64,000 nucleotides of DNA from Serinus canaria (Eukaryota; Chordata; Aves; Passeriformes; Fringillidae), in the NCBI RefSeq assembly GCF_022539315.1, contig NC_066315.1:119975374-120039373 (forward strand), given 5' to 3'. Each line of letters opens with the position of its first letter. The first letter of the stretch is position 1. This document shows, piece by piece, positions 39,501 to 52,100 of the stretch. Below the pieces are notes generated by a model that saw only the letters and a list, made by a program, of their open reading frames with translations, was not told where the DNA came from and did no database searches. The position numbers were made by a program, and so were the translations under genes.

Positions 39501-40224
39501 TTAAATCATGAATTACTCAGTTTTCTTCATTTGGTATAGGAATTGGTATTGTTCCCAATCAAAGGCAATATATCTATATGCAGAACATGACTATTACTAT
39601 TACTCTGTAAATAAGGCAGTAACCCTCCAAAAAATACAAAATAAATGACTAAAGCATATTAACTCTGCAAACATTACGTGTTCAGCTGTCATTCTCTCAA
39701 AACAGGGAATAATGCAATCTGCTCTAGAATGCCTACATAAAGGCTGAAGAAGTAAGCTGCTTTCCTTACAGTTTCTCAAACTCTTGTATAGCACAATTGG
39801 CTTTGTGTGTGTTTGGGGAAAAGGTGTCCAAAAGCTTTGTGAATTATTCAAGAAATCTAAAAGTATTACAGAGGACACGTCCCAGAACACTTTGTCCCTG
39901 GCTCAGGGCCTCTGCTCAGCAGCACACACTGAAGGAAAGCATAGTCTGAGGCTCTATAATTGATGCCTACTTGTGATTCTTCTCTTTGCACAGATTTCCA
40001 GCACCTGCTTGCCTTCTCCCCATAAGTGCCAGTGTGGATGCAGACACACAGTTGTCTCTGCACTCTTTCTATCTCACCATGCTTTCTTTCCATCCTGGTC
40101 TCTCTGGATTAGGGAGCTAAGGATTCAGACTTCGTGTCCCAAACTGTTTTAATCCTGCCTGTAAGTGAAATGCACACATGGAAAATAATGAGTGGAAGTG
40201 ACCACTTACCTGATGGTCTGATGC

Positions 40225-40882
40225 AGAATCACAGGATTGCCAGGGTTTACCTAATCCAGCCATCATTCTACCACCACCATAATCACCCCTGAACCATGTC
40301 TCCAAGTGTCGCATCCAGACGCCACTTGAACATTTCCAGAGATGATGACTCCACCACCTCCCTGGGCAGACTATTCCAATGCCTAACCACTGTTTCAGTA
40401 AAAATGTTTTCCTAATATCAAATCTAAACCTTCCCTGATGCAACTTTAGGTCCTTTCCTCTCATTCATTTATTTGAGACATGGCAGAAGAGACCAACTCT
40501 GGCCCCACTACAACCTCTTTCCAACCTCCTTCATACTACAGAACCCCCAGTTCTCTCAGCTGCTCCTCACAGGACTTGTGCTCCAGACCCTTCACCAGCT
40601 TCACTGCCCTTCTCTGGACTTGCTCCAGCACCTCAATGTCCTTTTTGAAATGAGGAGCCCCAAACTAAACACAGGATCTGAGGTGTGGCCTCACCAGTGC
40701 TGAGTACAGGGGGACAATCACTGCCCTGGTCCTGATGGCCACACTATTGCTGGTACAGGCCAGGATGCCATTGGTTTTCTTGGCACACTGCTGGCTCACA
40801 TTCAGCACTCCCAGGTCCCTTCCTGCTGAGCGGCTCTCAAGTCACTCCTCCCCCAAGCCTGTAGTGCTGCATGGCGTTGTAT
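40225..40882 (-). mobile_element. CR1 LINE 3' fragment with decayed ORF2 end
   Basis: The whole stretch matches the reverse complement of avian CR1, from the 3' end (AGAATCACAGGATTGCCAGG at 40225) to the ORF2 words near 40865 (CCTGTAGTGCTGCATGG). Internal landmarks are CCACCTCCCTGGGCAG, TTCTCTGGACTTGCTCCAGC and GTACAGGGGGACAATCACTG. Compared with the CR1 pattern I remember, short internal deletions are apparent near 40540 and near 40815. The copy is truncated at its 5' end, as usual for CR1. It is in the same orientation as STAU2. Confidence 0.95.
40300..40464 (-). pseudogene. CR1 ORF2 C-terminal remnant (reverse transcriptase polyprotein), frameshifted
   Basis: Minus-strand translation gives [20 protein letters not shown], the typical C-terminal segment of CR1 ORF2, after the reverse-transcriptase domain. 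At about 40405-40412 an A-run appears one base short, and the CR1-like frame then continues in another reading phase toward the element's 3' end. The open frame running on to 40117 leaves the element and is not meaningful there. The copy is non-functional. Confidence 0.8.
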
Positions 40883-43800
40883 AAATGGTTATATACCACT
40901 GAATAAATTCTGAAGAGGGATGATGGTACAGAAACAGATATAAATGCTTAGTGTGACCACAGAGACAACTCTTGGCAGCTCCTTTTTCAGATACAAACTT
41001 ATCCAAATTATCTGTCTGAGATAACCAGCATTACCTGCTGCTATGCCATCTATCTGCTGCCAATACAGCCACAGCCTGTGGAAAGGCACTAACAACCTCA
41101 CACACAAGTTTAGCCTACTTCATAGACCTCCAAGCACTTAGACACAGCCCATGAAGACTGAGAAGCATGAAGACACTGGCTGTGAGATTGCCTGTGTAGC
41201 CTTAGTGTGGTCCTTCATGTGTGTGCAGTATGGCACAATCTTTACACACATGCTCATTCCATCCCTGTCTAATGCCACACACAATATGAGTCACTCTTTC
41301 CCAAACAGGTTCCATCAAAACCACAAAGTTTCACAATAAATAAAATGGCAGGTTGTAAGGATGGCTAGAAGGCAGCAGAACCCATGAAATAGAGCACTGG
41401 GACCATGTTTTTAATTCCAGGTTTGCCAGCACCATTCCAGCAAGATGCTGAGCATCCTCATCCCTCATTTCCCCATTCATAACATGTGCAGAATAATATC
41501 AGCTTTCTTGGTAAAGTATTTGAAATAGATATACCTGCAAAAAAGGATGTGCAAGAGTCAGGTCTGCCTTTTGAGAGACAGGAGTTTCACACCTCACACA
41601 ATCCTCCCTTCTCAGTGAAAAGACTGAAAAACTCTACACCTTTCAGTTTAAAAAAATCTAAACATTCCCAATCCTTGGATCACACCTGGAACTATTTATT
41701 ACCAAGATCTGATCCTGTGATGGGATTAGTTCAGCCTCAGTGTTACAGTAACTCCACAGTGGTTTCACTCATAACAGGGAATAAAAATACATACTTCTGG
41801 AGTTATGTTTCATATTAGATGGTGAGCATATTTGTAAGAGCCCTCATTTTCCCATTCAGCTTCAGAGGATCCCATTACAGAGTTTTGTATGGTTATTTTC
41901 TACTTCTGCATTGGGTCAAGCTTTCCCCAGGGTACACTTCTAATTCATGGTCTTCTACATTATTATTACCCTTTTGACCTAAATGATTAGCCAAAGTTTG
42001 AGGCCCTGAGGGCTGTTTCTATTAGGAGGAGAAAATTATGAAGTCAAGCATCTTTTAGGCATATCTAGTTAAAACTCCAAAGTCACCCACCCCCAATTTT
42101 ATTCCTGTTTCCTTCAATGCAGGAGACATACAACAACAACAAAAATCCTTGCTTTCCCTTCTTGAAGCCTTTTCAACGAGCACTGAGACCTTTGCAGGGC
42201 TGCCACAGTGATTATCTAATTCTTTCTTATTTTCACATTTTCTTCCTCTTTTGAGTCTTCTGGCATGCTTTTTCTCCTTCTTTTTTCTATCTTTTGCTTT
42301 TGCCCTACTCTTCCAGACATATCCAATTTCCACGGAGATTAATTTAATATCCAGTCATATTCTTCTTCCACTTAATTTAAGTGTCTGAGCACCCTCACTT
42401 ATGCTTTTTTTTCCTGCGGTGAAATGTGCTAGAGTTCAGGGTGGAGGCCGCTACTGTTGGAGCTGCTGCTAGCATGAACTTACCTGTTCCTTAGAAGAAG
42501 GATGTAACATTCACCAAATTCCAAATTCACTTTTCTGGAATGCTGGGAGACCCTTCTGGTTTGCTTACATAGCCCACTCATCTGGCTCCAGAGTCTGCAG
42601 CCAAACCAACACTTCTGCTGGTTGTACCAGAGCAGTGAGTGATGGCAGCAGTCCTGTCCTCCCCCAGCCTCCTCTCCCTCACTGCTTGTAGGATAAACAG
42701 CTGTGATAGCTCAAAGGATAGCGTGGTAGAGGGTCAGGAATGAGAAGTCAGGAGTAGAGGAAAGGCAGGACGGTGCTTTTGGCACTGGCGTCAGCACACC
42801 TCGCTTGAGGCATTCATCAAACCAGCCTGATCCATTGAAATCTCCCTGAGCTCTGAGCAAGCAGAAATGCTTGCAAAGTGAATGCCAGTAGCTGCCAGCT
42901 CTAATCTGAGAATGGTATGGAAAAGCAGTGAATTTTTAAATTATGGCAGTTATGTAGAGTAGCATAAGTGTCTCAATGCTTTCTACCTGTCATATTTAAA
43001 TACCTATCCAAATTGATTTAAAGAACATAACAGAAAACATGCTCATGATGAGTTCCAACTAACACAAGGGGGTTTGGGTATTTCATGGCCCTAACAGCTG
43101 AAACCCTTCAAAATTTTAAGAATGTAGGAACTGCCATAAGACCACTGTGAAAGATAAGTGCAATTTACAGTGACTTGCCCAACATTAACAATGGCATTTG
43201 TGGCACAGCACCCACATCCTCACCCGTATCCTCACCTCCTCACCCATCTGACCCCAGGGCTTTCTCACCATGGGAGTCCAACTATTATCTTGGGGAAAAC
43301 TTTTTGGGAATAAGCTCTAAAAATAGCTATAGAGAAGCACATCAGAGAATGCCCTGCTATTATTTCCTCTTGCAGATGCACATTTTCAAACAAAACTCCA
43401 GCACCAGTTCTTGAGGTAATGCACACAGCATTCTCTAAACTGCCCAAACAGTTGTGCTATACCTACAACCCCAATCTAATAACACAAATATTAGAGCGGA
43501 AAAAGCTTGCATAAAATCTATATTGCCACATCAATCTCAGAAGGACATTTGGCTAATATAAAATTCAGCATCATCTTCATTGATGGTTCAGGGAAATAAA
43601 GTTGTAATAAATTGCCTCAAGGCAAAGTACTAATGATTGAATGAGGCTATGCAATTAAGATGTAAGATTTTTAATCACCTTTGAGGTTAAACATAGAAGA
43701 ATTATGTGTAAAAGGGCAATTAAATGCCAGAACTTTCAATCTCAGGTCTCCTCATCAAAGATTCAGTTACCTAAATTGTTTTCCACTATTTCAGAGGAAG

Positions 43801-45539
43801 AGCTGGGGGTAACAATATTTCATGCCCCACAAGAGGAAGTAAAGAATACTCTTTCAAACAAAAGCATTACCAGGCTATCAAAATCTTAACAAAGAAAAAT
43901 AAACAAATCAAGATTGATCTCTAGTGCTCTCAAGTTCCTGAATTCCTAAATGTTAACATCAAGTTATAAAAGGGAAAAGTAGTGGAAAATGTAGCCATTA
44001 TCATCTTCGTACCACATCCTCAAGTAATATATATCTTCATTAAATGTGAGTTGCATGAGCAGTGCATTTGATATTTCTGTGACTTTTTATATAATTTCAC
44101 ATGCTCTGTTTAAAAATACTTTCCTTCTGAAATGGTTTAGGTTTCATTTTTAAGAGAAAAATAGATTCATTTATGCTCTGATCCTGTAGATGCTTATATA
44201 TCTGTCTTTGAGTAAAATTATTCAAATTAAAGTATATTCAAGATTGTCAAGTCAATTTAAGTTTTCTTCAAGGGACACATGATAAATCCTAATACTTAGT
44301 GACTGAAAAATTAACCATCTTCAATCTACTGTTATTCATGAAAGTTATAAGAACATGCTATGCATAGTATTGAAAATACTAACCTTTTTCTACATTTCCA
44401 AAGAATGTTAAGATGGAGCAATTTAATAACCTGATGTGTTTTGTGAGGCTTTGTGCCCCTATCTCTAGCGGAAAAAACTGGGGGAAAAGAAATATTAGAA
44501 AAGAGGTTTCTCACCCAAGATCAGTAATACTTCAATTACTGCACTGTAACATTTAAACTACTATATTTTCATAATATAAACAAATAAAGACCACATACAA
44601 TTTTCCCTTGGGCAGAATGAAAAAGGGAGAAAAGAAAAGAAAGAAGCACATTTGACAGATGCTAGTCACTTACTACATGATAAGCTGTTAGAAGGCGTAT
44701 CTATTTCAAAATAACTAAATAAATTCAAAAATTCACACCAGTTTGTTGCAAGAACTCACTGTTTTTATTTTAGACTAGGAATGTGTTATTTTGCTCTAAC
44801 TTAAAATAGCCATACACAATCCTCCCTTAAAAAATACCACAGTGAAAAATGTTCCCTTAAGACACACATGACAAAACTGAATCTCCTAGTGATTGAAGCG
44901 AAACCAAAGTATCCCTAATTAAAAACTTACCTCCAAAGTGGACAGAAGAGTTTAGGAAGATGGGAGGAAAAGAAGTGTAATAAAATGTGGTATTTTGGCC
45001 TTATGCAAAATGTTTGTCTTTGTCTTCTCTTCATTTACACCTCTAACCCTGTAGCAACTGTCGCAGTTGTACTGTACAAGTTTTCCTGTGCATTGGTTTG
45101 AGTAATTATTGTTATTTACTACTGCCATTTTCATCAGGTAAAAAGCCAGTTCTCTGACTTTCAATAAACTTCCAAGTCTCTTCCCAAAGCTATTTACAAC
45201 AGCCTTTCCAGCTTAACATTTCTGAGATATGTAGGCAGGTTTCCTGACACATGGAAAAGAGTGAGAATTACTGGAGTATTCAACATCATAAAACACAGTC
45301 ACTGATATAAAAGCTGAAAATGTGCATACCAGCTTTTTATTGTGCGTTTACAACCCAATTCAAGTTTATGAATAAAGTCTCATTAAAAGTTGAATTATTG
45401 CATATTGGGTACGCTGGCATTACAATAACACTAAACCAAAAACCATAATCAATTGCATTTCTCTTGGCTCTATGCAATAGAGCTTCTCCCTGTACATCTG
45501 TAATTTTTAAAAATTCCTCCTGCTTCTACAACAACCTTC
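40883..45539 (-). other. STAU2: STAU2 large intron, fourth part
   Basis: No exon or transposon recognised. It holds a pyrimidine-rich tract at 42220-42315, a CCTCACC-type short tandem repeat near 43214-43247, and a purine-rich tract at about 44617-44648. Open frames at 41486-41818 and 42055-42333 are not supported as genes. Confidence 0.58.
43214..43247. repeat. Imperfect CCTCACC tandem repeat
   Basis: Three CCTCACC units spaced unevenly by short linkers (ATCCTCACCCGTATCCTCAC and following). Confidence 0.65.
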
Positions 45540-45990
45540 TGCTAATTTTCTTCAATTTTCTGCTCCACTAACTTAAAAGTCATTTCCTTAAGAAAACAGA
45601 TGACAGACAACCTGAGTGACTGATTATATTGTGCCATCACTTTGTTTTTTCTCTGAGGCCTTGGTTTAAGAGGATGGATGTTAGTGTAAATGACAGAAAG
45701 GGGAGCTTCGCATAGGATTTCACTTCTGTTCAAAGACAAGCTAATGCAGCCTTGCTGAGGTGCAATCAACTTGACAAATGGATGCTGTGCAGCCCTGTGC
45801 CTCCCACTGAAACCCGAGAGTCTGATTTACACAATATTCCCCCTGTAAACGGAGGGAAGCCCAAATTCCAATCAGACTTAATGCTGCTCGGCTGTATAAT
45901 GGGTTGATCTGATAATTCCTCCCATATAATGAAATCTGATAATAGTGGGAAAAAATACATCAGAGAGAATGGAATACATTAATGAACTTG
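45540..45990. promoter_or_regulatory. Candidate conserved non-coding block G (enhancer-like)
   Basis: Complex, non-repetitive sequence with many transcription-factor-like words: GTATAATGGGTTGATCTGAT, AAATCTGATAATAG, CAATCAACTTGACAAATGG and TTGCTGAGGTGCAATC. TGATAA/TGATCT-type words recur at 45888-45940. Frames here are short and unlike known proteins. The texture is that of a vertebrate conserved non-coding element. That conclusion is by eye only, but this is one of the two best candidates in the window. Confidence 0.42.
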
Positions 45991-46167
45991 TAAAAATACA
46001 CTTAAGTCTTAACAGATTTAATAAACAGAGGAAGGATGGCTCAAACGGGGAGTCTTCATATGTGGTCAGCAGTTCTTGGGTTTAACAATGAAGCTGACTG
46101 AAAATACAGAGTTTCTATTTACAACTGACTACATTCACCACACCTTTTTTCAGATGGCCAGGAAATG

Positions 46168-46182
46168 AAAAAAAAAAAAAAA
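46168..46182. repeat. 15-bp A homopolymer
   Basis: Uninterrupted A run. Confidence 0.95.
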
Positions 46183-46719
46183 GCATTTAAATATCAAAGT
46201 AAGCTTTGTAATATGTTTACATGTCTTGCCTTGTTCTGTTTCCCCTTCAAACTAAACTAATTCTATGATACAAGCTGTTTTCTCAGGGAAATGTGAGTCA
46301 GATAGAAATGTTTTCCTACACGAAAAACAGTGTTTCATTTACTGACTGGAAAGAATAGGAAACATTTGCTTTTAGACTTTTAAGATTTTTTTGAATTGAA
46401 AAACAAAGACAATTCCATTTCAAAACACTTTTCACACAAGTTCGACAGCTGGCACAAAAATTAACTGAATGTTTACATAGAAAAATGTGACAGAAATGTC
46501 TACTAAAATCAGTACTTTTTCTGTATCATAATAAACTCTCATTGTCATTGTTCTCTACAAATAAATATTTTGCCTTAGCAGCTACAATTGCAACCAGAAG
46601 CTGTTCTCACACATCTACAAGTTGAGCAGTGCAGGATTTTTAGGGTTTTATTTACTTTGCTGTTGTCACAAATAAAAGAAAAAAAGAAAAAAACTTATGC
46701 AAACATTTCATGCTGAAGT

Positions 46720-47290
46720 GAATGGATTTCAACAGCTGCTGATTTGGTGACATCGAGAACCCCAGTGGAGATGTCCTGCTGAATTAACGTCTTGGAAATG
46801 TTAAAAAGAAACTTCAAACAGCCCTTGTTTAGCAGGCGGTCGAGGCTCGCTCTCGGTGGGGATCATGTGAAGGCTAGCAGAGCAGTCACTCAGTCATGAA
46901 TCAGACTTGTCAATAGTTGCCTATTTTCTCAACAGGTGTCTCAATCACACGTCATAATCCTTCCCCCATAGGCTTCTGTTTAACAGAAATGGCTCTGGCA
47001 CGGGACGCTGCATTTCCTTATATGAGACATATATTGACTTCTTACTTAGCAGCTCCCTCCTCCAGCCTCTGCTGAGCTTTGTGCTTGGTATAAACATGTC
47101 TCTCTCGCCTGTGTGAGCCAGCAGGAGAAGAATGGGGACTGCAACACAGGAGCAAGGAAGCTTTTAATCCTTTGTTATTGCTGCAGATAAGCACGGCAAA
47201 CACCAAACCATCACTCGCTGCTCTGTCAGATAATTATGAAGTGCTGTTATGGTGAGGTACCCTTTGTGAATCCCTGTGCAATAATGCACT
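46720..47290. promoter_or_regulatory. Candidate conserved non-coding block H (enhancer-like, CArG-like and E-box words)
   Basis: A long unique stretch that stands out from AT-rich flanks. It has a local CpG cluster (GGCGGTCGAGGCTCGCTCTC, about 46836-46855), a CAGGTG E-box (near 46935), an ACACGTCA word (near 46948), a CArG-like CCTTATATGA (47016-47025, one mismatch to CC(A/T)6GG) and a TATAAA word near 47090. This could be an intronic enhancer or the start region of an unannotated non-coding transcript. No coding frame longer than chance is present. Confidence 0.42.
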
Positions 47291-49140
47291 AGGTAGTCAG
47301 ACAGAAAAAGGCATTGCTGACATAAAATATCTTATGCTGGCTAAAATTGTAGGGAAATGCTTCATAATAATTAAACAAAAAGAAAAAGTTTAAATTAAAA
47401 ACCCAGGAAGCCACTTTCAAGTAGATATTTTTAATGTAACTAACTTTCAGTCATTACTTTTTACAGTTATTTTTGTAATTTAAATAATTCTCCTAAGTTT
47501 TGAAATCCTCATTTCTTTCATAGGACACACACATTCAGGCAACTATGGAAGTAAATCAAGTCCTTTGGGTCCCAGATGTCAGAATCCTGAACAAATGCAA
47601 GTGTTCACAGAAAATTTTAAATTACATACAGTTTTTACCCTGTAAAAAAATGTTTATATCTAGGCTTACCCCTATGCTCTTTGAGTCACATCAGTACTAA
47701 GCAAAACAACAAAGACATTTAAAGAAACATTGCTTGGCTTTTCTATCAAAAAGCAACAAACCAGTAAATATTCTACAACTCATCTTAAGCTTGCACAGAT
47801 CACATAATTTCTAAAGTATCACCAAACTGTTCTGGGCTTCCTAATGCTACCTTTGTTTTCCACTTTTACCTATTATATGTCTACAAAATGCTGATGAGCT
47901 AAAGCAATTTTCTGTATTTCTAGGCTAGTCTCTTCCTGTATCAATGGAAGAAGTGTGCTTGCAAAATAATGTGGGCTGGTTAGTAGCAGCATGCTTCACT
48001 TTTATAGTAACAGCTCCTGTAGAAACTACAGCTTCTACATGACTTGATTATTAAACATAAAAGAAGATTTACAAAAAAATATATCGGCTTTATGTAATGT
48101 TTTGAGATCACAGGCTCCCTTGCATCAGACTTCATTAAAATGTTCCACAAGGAAGGTAAACTCTCCAACTGTAAGACTGTATGCAACCTAATAATTTTAA
48201 AATATCTTTGAAACGCACGTCAAATGAAGTTAGACAGTAAAACTGGTGTAGTTTGATCATTCCAGCCATATGTCAAAATTCTTCCACATTGTTGGATAAC
48301 ATGAAAGTGCAGCACCAGCTTCTGTCACCTTCAATTTAAAAACTTTTGATATACTACCTCTGAGCATGGAGTTGTTTAAATACTATCTCTAACATCAGTA
48401 AACTGCATGTACCACCTGCACCATGACTTGAATTACCGAAACACAACACTACACAATTAAAGAGATCTTCTCAGATTTCAGCAGAAAAAACATTGTACAG
48501 GAGAAATTTATAGCAAAGGAAAATATTTAAAATTCATTTCAAACGTGAAATATAATTTGATTCTGCATCTGATGTATACTTCATACTGGAAACACCACAG
48601 TGACAAGGATTTTAAGTATGTTGATAGAAACTTAAAGTCTGAGCCAGGTCTTGAAAACGCTATGTAAGTGAGTGATTTTACATACAAGTTACTCCTGTGA
48701 ATTAATTTTAGCTACTTACACAAGTGCTTTGTAATGACATAGAAATTTTTGCAATTTCTGTCAGAATGAATATAAAATATATACACTACTTCCTATGTAG
48801 ACTGACAGCATGTCAATATATTCCTTTTTTTTAGCTCTAGGGCAATTTGGAAGAACTCTGTTCCTAATCATAGTCATAATTTTATTATATTCAACACTGT
48901 ACAAGTATTTTGACATAGGACTGGATTAATAAGTTGGTTTCAACATCACTGCTCAGATGGATGCTGCTTCCTGCACATTTGTAGGAAAATTTGCATTTTT
49001 TAAGATGTCTTTTCTCTGTATTTTTTGACACTACATAAGGATATTATGCAAAGATTATGCCAGATGATTATTTAGAGAACACAGATACATTCTCTGTAAA
49101 TGCGACTTTTAACGACATTTACTTAGAAAACTTACAGGGC

Positions 49141-49155
49141 ATTGATTGATTGATT
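49141..49155. repeat. (ATTG)n short tandem repeat
   Basis: Three and a half ATTG units. Confidence 0.8.
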
Positions 49156-52100
49156 CTGAATGGGAGCCCAGCCTCATACAAACCACATTCATCAAAAGCA
49201 TCCTAATCATATCACCATGTTAACATTTTGAACTTTACTTTCAGTACTTAAGGAATGGAATTCGTGAAATAATCAAATTTAGGGGAAATTGACTCTTATT
49301 TTTCATTTATAAAGACCTGCTTTCAACACAGATAAGGCATTCTTGCTGTATCCTCTGCTTTCTCCCAAGCACAGAGTAAGAATTGATAAAAAGGGAGTAA
49401 ACCCCTAACATTGGCATATAAGCATTGTAAAATGGAACTTTCAATGGGTAATCTACAATGATGCAAGTTCTATCTCATTCAGATGCAGATAATTTACTCC
49501 AGAAAAGACAACATTAAAAAATTGATATCAAAAGTAAGGCAAAGGCTATAGCAACAAATATTTAGGAACATGGTCAGAATCAAATCAAGAAACAGGAAAG
49601 TGTTATTACCAGTGGAGAAAGCATTGATATACTAGAACTTGATCACATTTACCTCTAAAGTTTAAAAGGTATATTGAAAGATCACATATTTTCTGGAAAA
49701 TAAAAACAAGGCAAGGATGTAAAATCTTGCCTGTATTTGAAGACTAAACAAGCTTAAGTTATTCTGGTTATGAGACAAGGCAGGGGTAACCTGACAACGG
49801 ACCTGCAATACCTACAACAAGAGAGATTAGCTGGGAGATGTCTTAAGAGTATCAAAGAAAAAAACAAGGTCTTGTAAAAGGTAGAGGAAGATGAGATTCA
49901 AAGAAAGGTGCACAACTTCCCCCCAGAGTAGACAGGAGTAAGAGTGATACTGAGATTTTTCTTTCTTCTGCCAGACAAGCAGTGGAATAGAAACTTCAGA
50001 TGCTCACTCTGAAACACTGTCTTTAGCAAGATTCCAGAACCACTACACCAGTTACTCACATTCACAACCTGAAAAGACATTCTGACTTTTTAATAGAACA
50101 GAAACCAAACCATGGCACCTGGTTGTACCACTTTTAGCTAGTAACTTGGCTTGTTTACCTCCTAATTTCCACTTGAAATGGAGAACATGACTGCAAATGC
50201 AGAAGTTCATAACATGCAACCTGGAATCTTCTTCCATCTGATAAAGACCATCCCCCTAAAAACTGCACTCATGATCAAACCATCAGTCAAATACCAGTCT
50301 GTGATACTCTGGGCTGCTGCTCTCCCAATTGTGAATGATTTGTGATCTGAAGCAAGGTTTTAGGAGGGAGGTCTAGGAGGGAAGTAAGAGGCATTACTCA
50401 AAACAAGACACTGCTCTTCGAGATACGACCCAGCCACATATCTCTTCTCAGGACAAGGGGCATGAATAACTGTGATTTCAACAATGAGCCTTTACTTTTC
50501 TATGCTTCTCATCACTTCTTTTTCTACAACTGTGAACAAAACTTTTCACTTCAGTCACTTTTGTCCAGCTGGAGGCAATGGGCATGCAAGTGCCAGCTAC
50601 AATGTTTTGTAAAAAACAAATAGAAAGAGCAAAAGGGAATTCAAAATACAAATTACTCATTCTACTATAAAAATCATGAGACAGCTGTAAACAGCAGCTT
50701 TCACGCACCCTGGGCTTTTAAAAAAATAACTATAGGAACATCAGTTCTTAACTTGTCTGTTCAGGGATGTGGTGGTTTAGTCTTGATCACTTAGAAAAAA
50801 GCCCAGCCAAAACAAAGATGGGATCCTAACCCCAGACAATGTAGCTGCATTTAGTATTTCACCTCACATCAACCTCCACTCACACCAGCTGAATTTGAGT
50901 TTTTGACTGTACCTTGCACAGAACAATCATGGGGTAACCTAATGGAACACCTCACATGCAGACCTACATGAGTACAGAAATGTTTCCAGAAACAGGACAT
51001 TTAGCCAGAATTTCCTAAATAACGAGTGTTTTAAAAGCTGTGTGTGCTCTTTTTTATAAATACTCTAGCATAAAGTATCTTGAATCGGAAGTCCAGAAGT
51101 AGAGGGTACATTTGGAACATAGATTTGAATTTTTCTGACAGGGCCTTGATTTATACTTTAGACTTTGTTTCACAGTCTGTATTATTTTTAAAGCCTCATG
51201 ATTAACCTCTAACTTCATTAAAACTGTTCAGATGTGTGCTACTACATTGCTACACACAGCACTGTCCTTAGGCAGCTGAGGGAACACATCTTGCCTAAAT
51301 AACAAAGCAAGTGATGATAACCTTTGAAACAATTTCTGGCAGGCTTTTATATCAGACTGTTTCATACCTTCTCATGCTTCCTTTCATTAAAAGAAAATCT
51401 TTCAGGCAAATGATATATTATCTATTTTATAATTTTACACATCACTTTAAAAAGCTACTTTTTTATTTAATCAAAAATCTCTGGTACCTTTCAATCACTC
51501 TGCTTTTTTGTACAAAGTTGAAAGCTTTTTAAAAAATAACATTTTACTTCTTATCACTTTTCTCACTGTCATGATCTGAAACTAGATGTTCCTTAAGATT
51601 TTCCATAATTTTATCAAGTATCTATCCTTCCTGTTTTTTCAACTGGTTTCAGTACAGTTCTCTTCACTGCACTGCTTATTTTGTCACATTTCCCAAGTTT
51701 TACTATAACCCAGTGCTTGCTATACTGCTGTATGTTCTGGAGGCTATTGAGATATGAAGCGCTCTTGGCATGTTATTCTAAGAGGCATATCTTGTACACA
51801 GAAAATAATCTGATTCTGAAGTTAACACTTAGCTTGCTACTTTTCCTTCCAGATGCTATCAAGTATAACTGTGACATTTTATTTGGTCATTGGCTTAATG
51901 CAAGTTATTTGGGCCATTGACAGGTAAATAAAATCCTGCTGTTTACTCATGACTTGCCAACACTGTTAGGATAGGAAGATGTATGTCTAAACATATTAAA
52001 ACACAGATTCATAAGGCAGATGCAGTATGACCAGTATGACCTAAAAAGTCAAAGTGTATATATTTAAAATGTATATATATATATCTTAGAGCAGTCATTT

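Larger units (their letters stand above)
35808..40224 (-). other. STAU2: STAU2 large intron, third part
   Basis: Intronic DNA with no recognised exon or transposon. It includes a locally GC-rich patch at 37100-37545 with overlapping open frames of 132, 81 and 69 codons, and a conserved-looking stretch near 39380-39500. The rest is AT-rich unique sequence. Confidence 0.58.

Noticed and set aside
41486..41818. 110-codon plus-strand frame
   Set aside because: No recognisable domain, opposite strand to STAU2, no clear splice sites or promoter; the length is within chance for AT-moderate intronic DNA.
42055..42333. 92-codon minus-strand frame with a Lys/Arg-rich stretch
   Set aside because: The basic run is simply the translation of a pyrimidine-rich tract read on the other strand; there is no domain, splice or conservation evidence.
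42704..42740. tRNA A-box-like sequence TAGCTCAAAGGATAGCGTGG
   Set aside because: No matching B box, no acceptor-stem pairing and no CR1-type SINE tail follow, so neither a tRNA nor a tRNA-derived SINE can be supported.
50768..50810. TGTGGTGGTTTAGTCTTG, resembling the start of another avian LTR
   Set aside because: Similarity ends after about 20 bp; no poly(A) signal, end motif or target duplication at a plausible distance.
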